DNA of 64,000 nt, from assembly GCA_014526335.1 (NCBI GenBank), contig JACTAT010000060.1, forward strand, positions 8,101,686 through 8,165,685. The letters run 5' to 3'. A model generated the notes under the pieces. The model had not been told where the DNA came from. It saw nothing but the letters and a program-made list of their open reading frames with translations, and made no database searches. The stretch is from Chrysaora quinquecirrha (taxonomy: Eukaryota > Cnidaria > Scyphozoa > Semaeostomeae > Pelagiidae). The translations under genes were made by a program, and so were the position numbers. Positions 22,387 to 34,300 of the stretch are shown here, piece after piece (the stretch's first letter is position 1; each line of letters begins with the position of its first letter).

Positions 22387-23561
22387 TGTCTGGCATTCGC
22401 AATTGGCAATTCAATTCAATAGATAGTGATAACTACCACTTATATCAAAAGTCAAGTAGGACCCCCGTATTTATGATCACAGCGGCTGTTTATCGCATTT
22501 AATATCGAATGTACTGTACAACGTTCTGTGGTTAACCATTGAATAAAAATTTCATATGAACAGGGAATCAGTAATAGCAATGATAAAGTAATTCTCAAAT
22601 CGATTCATAAATTATTAAGTATCCATATTATGATTAAGCAATCTTCAATCAGTTCGTCAAAGTTCGTGTTTTGTTTCATGTGAATTGTTTTTGAAATAAA
22701 TTTTCTAGATTTTATAGCAACAGGAAATTATCAATTGAAGCCGCCATGTCAAGAAATTTTCTGTATCATTCAGTGAAGTGGCAAAGCTCAAAAATCATTT
22801 TTGGAACAGGATTTTGCGTTTTTGAGCCACACCCATAAAATCCAAAGTTTCTAACAGCCAATTAGATAGACTAGAGGCGTTTTACCGGTACAGCCAGTTG
22901 TAGTGGTATTAGTAAGTGTTGTTGCTGTTGTTTTCAGTCGTTGCTTCCTGTCATATTTGATAGAACTTCCAAACACTTATTGCATGAGCCGTAGTTGTCG
23001 CTATTGAGTTGAACTGATGGACACTGAAACTACTAGCTCCTCGTAAAGACTACAATTCTGCGTGATACCAATAGGCGTCCAAATGGAAGAAAAAAGAAGT
23101 TCAAATAGATACATACCAAAATACCACTATCAGCAAAGTATTCTTCCTTTCTAGCAAACCACTTTAAATTACTCCTCTTTATGTCAATGTTGCATTTAAA
23201 CGCAATAGATTTCTTGCCCTTAATTTTCTCTAATCCACAACTGCAAAGAACCTGCGTCGAAACGATCTAAATTAGAGCAATTCTTTCAAAATTATCTTTA
23301 TTTACAAACAAAAGGCTTTAAATCAAAGTTGCAACTAGCAAATTAAAAATTGCAACAGTTTACAGAGATTTAAGGATTATCTTAATTGCATATTCTTTTT
23401 ATTTTGTTTTTAATAGAAAGTCTAATTAAGTGAAGGAATGCAAATTAGAAGCTATCAATCCCCCTGAAATCTTTTTACGAAAGTTGTAACAAATTAAGCG
23501 TCATGAATTTGCCGAAGGGTTGACGAATTACCCTGGCTTTATTCATTATAATGCAGCTTTA

Positions 23562-24330
23562 TAAAGAAGAAGAAGAAAAAAACGAAGAACAAGTCGAAGA
23601 AGCAGAAAACGCAGAAGACAAAGAAGAAGAAGAAAAGATGAAAAAGATGAAGAAGATGAAGAGCAGAAAAAGAAGAAGATGAAGAAGAAGATGAAGAAGA
23701 CGAAGAAGAAGATAAAGAATATTAAGAAAATGAAGATAAATAAGACAAAGAAGACAAAGAAGACAAAGAAGAAGATGAAGAAGATGAAGAAGAAGAAAAA
23801 GAAGACAAAGAAGAGATGAAGATGAAGAAGAAGAAGATGACAATGAAGATGATGAAGAAGATGAAGAAGAAGATGAAGAAAAAGAAGATGATGATAATGA
23901 AGATGATGAAGACAAAGAAGACAAAGAAGAAGATGAGGACAAAGAAGACAAAGGAGAAGAAAAAGAAGACAAAGAACAAGACAAAGAAGAAGATGAAGAA
24001 GAAGATGAAGAAGAAGGCAAAGAAGAAGATGAAGAAGAAGAAAAGAAGAGAAAAGAGAAGACTAAGAAGAAGACAAAGAAGAAAATGAAGAAGAAGACAA
24101 AGAAGAAGATGAAGAAGAAGATGAAGAAGAAGGCAAAGAAGAAGATGAAGAAGAAGAAAAAGAAGAAGAAAAGGAAGACTAAGAAGAAGACAAAGAAGAA
24201 AATGAAGAAGAAGGCAAAGAAGACAAAGAACAACACAAAGAAGAAGATGAAGAAGAAGATGAAGAAGAAGATGAAGAAGAAGATGAAGAAGATGAAGAAG
24301 ACAGAGACAAAGAAGAAAACAAAGCTTCTA
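23562..24330 (+). repeat. Purine tract of about 770 bp, (GAAGAAGAT)n-like
   Basis: The plus strand is almost free of C and T for about 770 bp: runs of GAAGAAGAT, AAGACAAAG and GAAGAAAAA. Lys/Glu ORFs on the plus strand and Phe/Ser ORFs on the minus strand are products of the composition. Such mirror-like purine tracts can form triplex (H-DNA). No gene is near on either side. Confidence 0.93.
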
Positions 24331-24364
24331 AGCAACAATCAACCCAAATGCTGGTTGTTTTAAA

Positions 24365-27300
24365 ATACGTATAACAAAGGATATATGGGAGATGCAAAGC
24401 TCATGAATGGGTTTTGTGACAGCTGAAAACCGAACAAAGCTGTGTTTCTACTAAGCTATGTAGACGTTTTATCATTAGCAAAATAACTCACCAAAATGAG
24501 ATCTGATCCATTGTCTTCAAGTTTCACTGAGAGTAATTCTTCAACTGGTTTAAAAGTTCAAAACAAGCTGCAAAAACAATGCAAAAACTATCTTTAGGAT
24601 AAACTTAATAGCAAAAGAAAGAAAATTTCTGTAAAATACAACTACAAGTAGCAACGTTCTTGGTGAATATTTTCACTGACTAATTAACAAAGTTGAATAA
24701 TCAATGTGCGTGATGAAGGAAAGACGCGGTCTTGAGTTGAGATTATGCAAATTTATTATTCTCTTGTTTCACCATGTTGAAACATCTGCTAGAAATCGAT
24801 AGTGTAATAAAAAACATTCTCTATAAGTATCTGTGCTAAGTCCTTCAATAAACTTAATAAAGTTAAGCAAACATTACTAAGAAGGCATTGGAGTATTTTA
24901 ATTACACGGATTCTAATTACAAAATGTCATAATTATTTCAGTTAGCCTTTTTCTAGTACTGGATTGGAGACTACTAAGGAATCTGACTTTTCTTTAACCT
25001 AACATCTCGATTAAAAACGATGAAATTTTGAATTAATAGAGAAAGAAATGCTTATCGCCAATGGTTTTCAATCAGTATTAATTTCTACTCGTCTTCTGAC
25101 ACCTTTATGACCTATATTTCCTTGACCATTGGTTATTTTGAAGAATCACAAAGTAAAAAGTCAAGGAATTGCTAAGGAGTATTGAGTACCCAAATATGGC
25201 CATCAGTTGAGAAATTTTCAGTTCCGAGCTTGAGCCGAATTTCCTTATAAAAAATGCATGTATGCCTTCTGATGACAGAATGGCATTAGTTTGTCAAAAA
25301 ACTTCGCACACCATTGAAGACATCAATAAGAAGATATCGGAATACTTTTCTTGCATGACTTCTAACGACAAAACGTCAGGTCAAGTGATACTGAGATCAG
25401 AGCAAGCAATATTTATTCCTATGATGAATATTAATGTCAGTGTGTACAAGAATTAACTGGAAATCTAATAAAACTAAAGAAAATATCTGACTTACAATCT
25501 CTAATGTAATTTATTATTCTGAAGGACTTTCGAAGCGATCCTCGTGTTTCTGTTTCTCAAAATTGAGGCTTGCAAACTGAAATGAAAACGAATTGACAAA
25601 GATCTCAGATAATCTGAAGATTAAACTCAGTATTTTCAGAATATGTGATCAATCAAATTAATTTTTAGACTGAAGAATGACACCATGAAAAAATGGCGGA
25701 TCGTTCCAGACATTTGATGTAAATGTTATCAGTTAATTCAGACATTCAAATGAATTGTGAAGTTGACGATATATATTATAACTATAAGCCGAAAAATTCT
25801 TGGTTAAAACGAAAGATAAGAATTTTTGCAATTCATCATACAAAAACTGCAGCTTTAAGCAGCATTCCGAGTTTACTAAGAGTTTAACAGTTAAGCCAAA
25901 TTATAAAACACAATTCCTTTCCACGTACTGTTAATGTTTAACAGACTTTTTATGCCTCAGTTAGTCTTTATTAGCTTAATATACTGTTTGAAATTAACCT
26001 AAATGTGAAATTAAATTTTCATGAACACATTTTGTAGTGTTTCGTTGTTAGCAGTGGAGTAGAAGGATGAGAAATTTGGGAGGCTGAAACCCCAAAACAA
26101 TGGATTTCGCAAATAATTGGGGCAGCCCCACAGACTGCTACGGTCCTGGTTGAAATTTCCACCAATGCATTTGAAACAAAAAACATTTTTATACGAAATA
26201 GATCATTAGAGACTACAAAAGCCCTTTTTCTGAAAATCAAGAAGCTCTGCTTGAATGTATTACCAGAATGTCAAGAAAAAACTAAGAAACTTTCGTCCGT
26301 TTAGCAACTTCATAACAAATATCGTTTCATGTGGATTTCAAACAAATGGAATTATTGCATTATTTCTCTACCTTTATTGCTCAGAATTTGTTCATTAGGG
26401 TATTCTGTAAATGTTTGAGCGAATAAGAAGAATTTCATTCTTGTGAAGATGAGAAACTCTTAAAAAAGTTTGTAAGTTGAAAGTGCCAAAAACCTAGGAA
26501 GTCCTAAACCCTACCAAAATTAATGGACACAAATTTCTAACAAAAAAGACTGTATTTAAATTTCGAACTTGTTAAGCTTATAAACATATATAGAAAGAAA
26601 TAAAGATATAGAATAAACGATAATTTGTTCAGTTACCTGTCGATGAAATTAGTTGTTCTGTGAATCCTTTCAATAATTGTCCCTTCGAAACAAAAACAGT
26701 AAGGTTAGTAGATAGAATTTCTGCTATTTCACTTGACACGATATGCTCAAATTCAGAAGTTACTAATCGCAATAGAAAATAGATTCATACATATATCGCT
26801 TATAAAATAATGGAAAAGTTACCTTTTGAAGAAAAGTTACTCTCCGTTTTTTTAATAACTTCTTTCAGCGTATCAGAATGGCATGAATCGTAATCAATGT
26901 ATTAACTTCACAACAATAATACATTTACAAAGAAAATTATAAAGATCAAGTCTTGAATGAGGACTTAGAAGATAGAAGATACCTTCACGATAAAAGAACT
27001 CTCAACAATACCCTACTGAACCTAGATTCTCAAATTTTCCTCTCTAAATGACGTACAGCAAACTATATATCAGAGCTTCTGTTTAATTCTATTTCATGAT
27101 TTCAAGAAAAACTAGAAGGATTGAAGATCACAAATGCCCCAGCAGGGGAATTAAATCCACAATTATAAGATGGATAAATCGTCCACAATAATAAAGATTG
27201 GCAAAACGCAGGTGAAAATCATATCAAACTCATTCAGTTTAACCAGACCCTCTGTTGTTTTTTTCTCAAAAGCTTGTAGGTATTCGTTCAATAGCAAGGA

Positions 27301-28341
27301 AACTGCTTTAAATAAAATGTTTGGGTTAGGAAAAACAGAAAATAGGGCCAGGATATGGATGTAAAAAGTTCAGTGGTTTGGGATTTACGATATGAGAGAT
27401 GATGGAGGGACGAGCCATTGATTAACGCTGCGTACATGGTTTTCGATTGAGTAAAAATTCTCTCCGAGCAAGGCATCTTACAACTGATGGAAGAAAATCC
27501 CTACGCATCATTGGGGTATTCGGGGTGTGGGATATTGCAATCCAGAAAGGAATACGAGATTTTTTGCGAATTCTGAGAAAAGGTTAATATTTGCAGAAAA
27601 CATAGAGAGAATAGGGTTTATTTTCCCACAAGTGGCATACCATAATAAGTGGGACTCGAACCTGGGCTGCAGGGACCGGAGAACCAACGACGTTTCCACT
27701 GAGCTATAGAGCTCAATGAAGTCGCCGAGTAACTGTCAAAGTTAATTAGCCCAAGGCTCTCCTCCCATTTGACTCTTTCGTATTTCGGTTATGTTGAGCC
27801 TTCTCCAGCACCATACATAGGTATACATATTGATCGTGAATGGCACTTGTGGAGAAATCTATCATTGTGTTCGCCATGATAAAAATATATACAGAGAATA
27901 GGGGATACTTTTGAAAAAACTGTTTCGGAAATGGGGTATTAGAGCCCCCTCCCCTAACGGGAATGTAATGATCATTGGACGAGAAGTAGGCCCTAATATT
28001 GATGAAAGGTTAAACCCGAGGCATTTAGTGCATTTGTTTTCTGGTATTCATAGTCTATTCAAGTTTAATTTAATATTTTTTTAATACTTTTGTCATACGT
28101 CGAAATCATTACTTAATGCAATAATTAGGCTGTTGTTTGGATTCCTAATTGTTCACTACAATTTGAAATTGAAGATAACGAATTTGATGAGTTTTGGGCC
28201 TAAGAGGCCACGACAGCTCATACTATACACACGAAACAACTAAATTGGACATCTAATTTTGGCCATCATTGCACTGCACTGGAAATACTTTATGATGGCA
28301 AGTAGCAGACCCTAAACTAGATTCCTGACATTAACTACTAT
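24365..28341. other. Gene-poor region downstream of synergin
   Basis: AT-rich. A tRNA-like SINE lies at about 27600-27745. Several short minus-strand segments look exon-like (AG before and GT after a short open frame, at 24486-24550, 26638-26690 and 26822-26890, plus a stop-ended frame near 25510-25575), but they do not join in a consistent phase and match nothing I know. I list no gene here. Confidence 0.4.
27600..27745 (-). repeat. tRNA-derived SINE-like sequence, family 2
   Basis: On the minus strand TATAGCTCAGTGGAAACG resembles a polymerase III A box and, after about 40 bp, CAGGTTCGAGTCCCACT is a good B box. There is no cloverleaf with a plausible anticodon arm, so it is a SINE head or dead tRNA rather than a working tRNA gene. 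Confidence 0.55.
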
Positions 28342-31300
28342 TCACAATAATCCAGATATAAGCGGTGGTAACGAAGGTAACACTGGGTTTACTTTGTTAC
28401 ACCAAAAATTAGCGCATGTGCTATGATACGTCCTACCTCCATACGTTAAAGTTGCAGCAGATATTGTACATCCATTCAATTCAATTGGTTGTGCATCGAC
28501 GTTTAATAAACATAGTCCACAGAGAGAATTAGCAGAGACATCAGTGTTAGAAGTGTCTAGTTTTTTTGATGATTCTGGCAACGCCTGTAAAGAAGAAAAC
28601 AACGTGTGCATCGCAGCTCAAGAAAAATATACAATATCATGCATGGCATTGATGAAAGCTTAATACAACCAAAGGCGAAAACAATGGCTTTTTGTCTCGA
28701 AGCAATGGAAATATCAAACCTTTCTAACGAAGCTCCTTCCTTATGTGTAGTTCTATAAACGCTCTTTTGCCTTTATGTGTAGTTCCTGTCAATTTATCTT
28801 CTTCTATGTATTCATATTAGTAAAATAGAATTAATATTTGTAAAAGCTGCAGGGTTGTAGCATATTTTCATGCCCTTTTATTCAGTTCAGTTCAGTTCAG
28901 TTCAGTTCCTTGCACTATCGTCTTGTAGTAGTTATTTGTTCGTAAGTATATTTCTACGTTTCAGCTGAATTCATATAATAAAACAATGGAAGGAAACACC
29001 GCTGTTTTTGAGTCTACTAACTTTACCCCTGGTCTGGATGCATATAGAATATAGCAGGGTGCAGCCACACACGGCACTCATAACTACCGACCAGCTACCC
29101 ATTTATACACCTGGGTAGAAAGGGGCACATTTGTGTTAAGAACTTGCCCAAGGTTGTTATCTCTGCATCCACAAGTGGAAAGACCGTGGCTCGAACCCAC
29201 AACATTCTCGTTGTGATTCCAGCAAGCTATCCACTGGGCCACAGAGACTACACATTTGGAGCTGTATAATTTGTCTCCTGTCCAAAAGTCGGGACTAAAA
29301 TACAAATATGACCTTTCATACCACTGATGCCTTTCTCAAGTGATTTACTTTTAATACCAATCATTTCACAATGAAGACAAGACAGTACGAAGATCTATTT
29401 TCACTTACATATTGTGGTAAACCAGAAGTAAAAGCACAGATTTCTCGCCAAAGAAAATCAACTTTTTGAAGACAGTTCTTTATCTCTTCGTTTGTCTTAG
29501 CGAATGCTGTGAACAGGAAAAAGAACTATATACTTTAAAAAGCCATTTTCAAATTTCAAACTTTATTTGGATAACGCAATAGGAGACAATTGTTAGATGG
29601 CTCCAGGAGCATTATGTATACACGCTTATTTTAAAAAGAACCACTTTATAAGGAACCTACATGTAGAAAGCCCGAAAATTTAAAAGACTAGTGCTACTAA
29701 AGAGAAACTTTTTAAGGATCTTTTCAATGTTCAATGATTTTATCACTGCAAATAATCAAGAATAAGAAAGCCCGTTCCATTCATTTGCACAGTCAAAACT
29801 CACATAAATTGTATGTTAAGCATGCAACAAATGTTTCCTTGAGTAGTCTCGAGCTTTGCTTACATGTAAGTGTCTCTTTATAGTAGTCATTACAGTGTAT
29901 GTGCAGTTAAAATTAAGGAACTATTAAGGAACTTTTGGAATTACAATGGTCTCAAAAGAGGTCCAAAAATAAGGAACTTTAAGAACAAGGCATTGAGGTA
30001 GGTTCCTTATAAAAATGCGTGTATTCAACCTTGTCGCCTGGACTAAAATTAGGAACATCAGCAGCTGAGTGAGCTGAGTGAGGGCTTTCTGCAAACACAG
30101 TTTGTGATGATTGGACACATGCATTCTATTTTCAGTTAATTTGTATTTTGCTGTTAGTTTATTTCAGTACTTTGGTATTTATCAGCAATATACCATGCAA
30201 TATACTAAGCTGTTGTTAACACTATAATAAGGAATGAATAAAATGCTGTCATGGTATTTTTTTGCTAATGCTCTAAGTGCAGTATTGTTGCGTTCCTTGA
30301 GTTTTCATGGCATTGATGTCCAGTAGGGTATTGCCATATCCTACCATACCCTACCTCGGGTAGGATCAGTTTTGTAACAAACAGCATCAAAATGAACTTA
30401 AGTGAATTACCCATCTTCATAAATTCACTTACCAGAATTTTCAATGGATATCTTAACTCTACATGTTACTGCGAAAATCTCTTTCAGTCCTATAAAAAAA
30501 ACGAAAATTGTTATTATTAGAAAAAAAGATCGTTTCAGGGTGTTACAGAAGTATAGCAACTTGTACTATGCTTTTGAGTCCATATTAGTCAGATCAAGAC
30601 CGGGGACTTAAGAAAGTTGTCCAAGGAGATAGAGACGGATTTTATTGCAAGAGGAAATGCCACAAGCATTATCTTCTTTGCAAATACCACACAAGCAGGG
30701 TGGGTTGACACAGTCAACGTCTTGACGGTGCATTTCTTCATAGAGTAAGGCTCTGGAAAATTGAACTGAAACTTCACTGAACATCGCTCGAAATTGAATT
30801 TCAATGAAATATCCAGTTCATGTGGCCGCCTTTAACCTTGAAAATTGGTTCATTCGTATGTTCAGTTCATTTGGCCACTCATCTAAAGAAATACTGAACA
30901 TTTGGCAACTTCGCCACCAATCTCGAATTTCGCGCCAAAAAACTGCATGAAAGGAGGCTGACAATGTTAAACAAATGTTCATTCAGTGAAATGTTGAGTA
31001 CATTTGGCCAGGGCCTAACTCAACCTATTAAACTATTTCTGAGCCAAGCATTACAACCCTTCCCAGTGTCGGTTGTCCCTTGCCAATCTCCTTCTTGCAT
31101 CAATAATGTACAATAATACCAAGTTAACTTCAAAACAAGCAACTCAAACAGGCCTTACCATTGAAAAATTGCTTTCCTTTCTCGCTTTCGAAAACCTCTG
31201 TTTTGATTTTAGTGATAAATTATTTGCCTTGATTACTGCTGCAGCCGAGTTGAAAACATTCATGACACTGCTTAAGAATCTTTTCCATTCATGGACATGG

Positions 31301-34300
31301 CGATCAGAATCCTAAAATAAAAGATTTCGGTATAGATTTTTGTAGTGTTGTTGTTGTGTAGATATAGTCACGTGGGCAATAGGCCTCGTGGTAGATGAAT
31401 TCATATGGTTACCAATGCTAGATGTTTAATGATATTGAAGACACGATAATTTTAGGATACGGTGTGGATTGTTTTGAATACATCATAAGTCTTCATTTAC
31501 GTTACTGCGTTTTTCTGTCAACTGTCTATTATACAGTGTTCTTCTTTGCTCGCATTATCCCTTCCACAAAGCCTGATAGAAGTGCTCTCGTAGACTCATT
31601 ACACGAGTCCCAGTTATCACTTATCAAACCGAGACTAACACCAAATAGAGACCGCTCAAATTTATCGTCATCAGTTCAATAGGGATAACTAAGACTCAGG
31701 TGATGAGTCTAGCTTTTTCCTTTTATGTTTTAAGTCTAGCTCTCTATCCCACTCAAGCATCTCTGACAGGGAATAAGTCAAAGTTTTTCTTGTTCAAAGA
31801 AGCTTGTCAAAATAACCTAGATCTGCAATGAACTAGTATTTTGGCTTTAACGTAAAAAATCCATTCAGCGATGAATGTTCTTACTTATTTCAGATCACTG
31901 ACTAGACCGAGACCAGACCCTTGAGATGTCGACACTTTAATGGTAGATGCAGCACTGAATAATGCATCATCTGCTCTTAGCTACATCACATGCAAACGAG
32001 ATGCCTCAAATAGCTGCATGTTCACTAGCAAGATCAGGATGAATCCTTTTAAGTAACAAAACTACGAAATTAACTTCATACTCTGAGGAGTGTCAGACGA
32101 AAAACTCTTAAGTATGTCCGAAAATGTTTTCGCAGTTCATCGCAATTCTGAAATTAATTTCCATCGGTGAACCACGTACCTTCCATCTAATTCACTGCGA
32201 AATAAGCTCTTTTAGGACTTTCACTGCCCTCAGCAAGGAGATATGTGACACCAAAACAAAACAATGTGAAAAGGAAAAGGTTTAAGGCTAAGCTTATGAT
32301 GCGACGTACCTCCAATACTCCACTGAGAGCTTTGTATCGGTTTTCTGCTTCTAAAACCGGTTCAGTGAAACCGCTTTCTTTGGTATCTTGTCCAATATTA
32401 AGGTCAGGCAACACCATTTGCTTTGCATCCTTAACCTTGAGTTGCTCATCATTGCTGAATGGTTTAGCAAAACTCCCCAGCAGAGAATCTTGGTCCACTT
32501 GATGATTTGCATCACGCCGGAAGCTAGCTTTTGAAAGCCTTGAAAAATTTCCGATTTTTGCATCTTAAGCTCATTGTTATCAGTTTTCGCTGTGAATAAG
32601 TCTTGCTTTTGCTCAATGTTTCCAAATGATGGAATCTCCGCAGCCGGGTTTTGTTTTTGGCTGAAAAAGTCATTGACGTTGTGATCAACTAGGCCCAAAT
32701 TAGATGGCATGCTGGTGTCGGCTCCTTTGCTAACAGTAGACGGTACACTTGCTACTGTAAAAAGATCATCAGAGGGCTCGAAGCTTTGATGTTTTCCTTC
32801 TATCGAAGCAGAATTTCCAAAATCAGTGAACGCAATGCTCTTATCTTGGCTAAAAAGATCAGTACTTCCTTGATTGTTAAAATCACCTCCTAAATCTTTG
32901 ACAGCGATTTGCTTCTGAGCATCAACCGACGCAGCTTTGCTGAATGATGCTGTGAAAATAGAACCACTGACATTACTTTGGTAGGCATTTGCTGTTGCTG
33001 AATGGGAAGCGTCCGAAAAAGAAGCGAAATCGTCCCAAGAATCGTCCATTGTAGAGCTTGGCTCTATATTTTTCGAAGTAGTTTTAAAATCTTCTATACT
33101 TGTTGCCGTTGTTTGTTCTATCTTGCCAAAAATATCAGCATCAAATTCAAGTTCATTGGTGGTGACATTTGACGTAGGAATAGTTGATTTACTGAAAGTA
33201 TCTTCTTGTTTACCAGCAGCGTCTTTAAATGCTTGAAACTCCGGTGGTGCAATTGTACTACTTTGCGGTGTCGTTTGAAAATCTCCAAAGTCATCATCAG
33301 CCTCTGAAGCAATTGTTGCTGCTCCAGTTTGAAAAAAATCAATTGAAGAAACCTTTGCCAATTGTTCTTGATTTGAAAATGCGTGCAGGCCAGAATTAGC
33401 AGGCTGAGACAAGTCTTTAGTTACATGAAAGCCGTCAGAGAGAGCTGCAAACGAAGGATGCAAAGAATGCTCACTTTTAACGATTGGTTTTGAAGATTCA
33501 ATTGTCAAATGAGACTGCGCTGCTGCTGGAGCTAATTGAAGATTTGTCGAGCTGGTAGAATAACTAACTTGACTTGCAATATCAGCCTGCATCGCTACTG
33601 GAGCGAATTGAGGATTTATTGAGCCAGTGGAGTGACTGATAGGAATTGAAGCTTGATTTGCAATATCAGACTGCATTGATATTGGAGCAAACTGAGGCTT
33701 TATGGACCCAGTGGAATGAATAATAGACATTGAAACTTCATTCGCCATATTAGGCTGCAGTGCTACCGGAGCAAATTGGGCATTCGCTGAGTTTGTTGAA
33801 AATACGTCATTTCCATCGTCAGCTGTTTTGAAATTTGCCCAATCAGAATCTGTTTCAGTAACAGGCTGCATTTTCACGCCAATGCTCCATTCTGCGCTTT
33901 CTTTTGAGCTTATGCTCAGACGTCGCTCCACTGACGTAACAGAAGCAGATCTAGCTTTTTCGTAAGATTTGAAAACACTGTATTTATCAGTAGGATCAAC
34001 TGGAGATTCGGAACGAAGAGATGACCAATCATCAGTGGAAATCGCTTCACCACCGAAAACACTTTCCTTTTCCTGAAACACATGAAAACCGTGATAGAAC
34101 GTGGTTCAAAATAAAGGAAAATAAAGGAAAATGACAAACAACGGTAGACAGTGGTAAACAATGATAGACAACGGTAGACAAATGATAATGAAAAACAATC
34201 ACGGACAATGATGGACACTGGACAATGATAGAAAATGACATACAATGGTATACAATGGTAAACTATGGCAGACAATGATAATGAAATACAATGACGGGCA

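Larger units (their letters stand above)
20561..23550. other. Gene-poor repeat region
   Basis: No coding sequence recognised. It contains the inverted-repeat elements at 21078-21305 and 22254-22386 and a (CAA)n run near 22289. A 91-codon plus-strand ORF at 20569-20844 has no recognisable family. Confidence 0.45.

Noticed and set aside
23559..24397. ORFs of Lys/Met or Phe/Ser residues
   Set aside because: They are forced by the purine tract and have no domain or start context.
24486..26890. Several short minus-strand exon-like segments, including one ending FESPSE and a stop
   Set aside because: Phases and order do not join into one model and no family is recognised. AT-rich introns give many such chance segments.
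27600..27745. Functional tRNA gene
   Set aside because: A and B boxes are present, but I could not fold an acceptor stem and anticodon arm. A SINE head is more likely. The same holds for 29085-29262 and 63795-63895.
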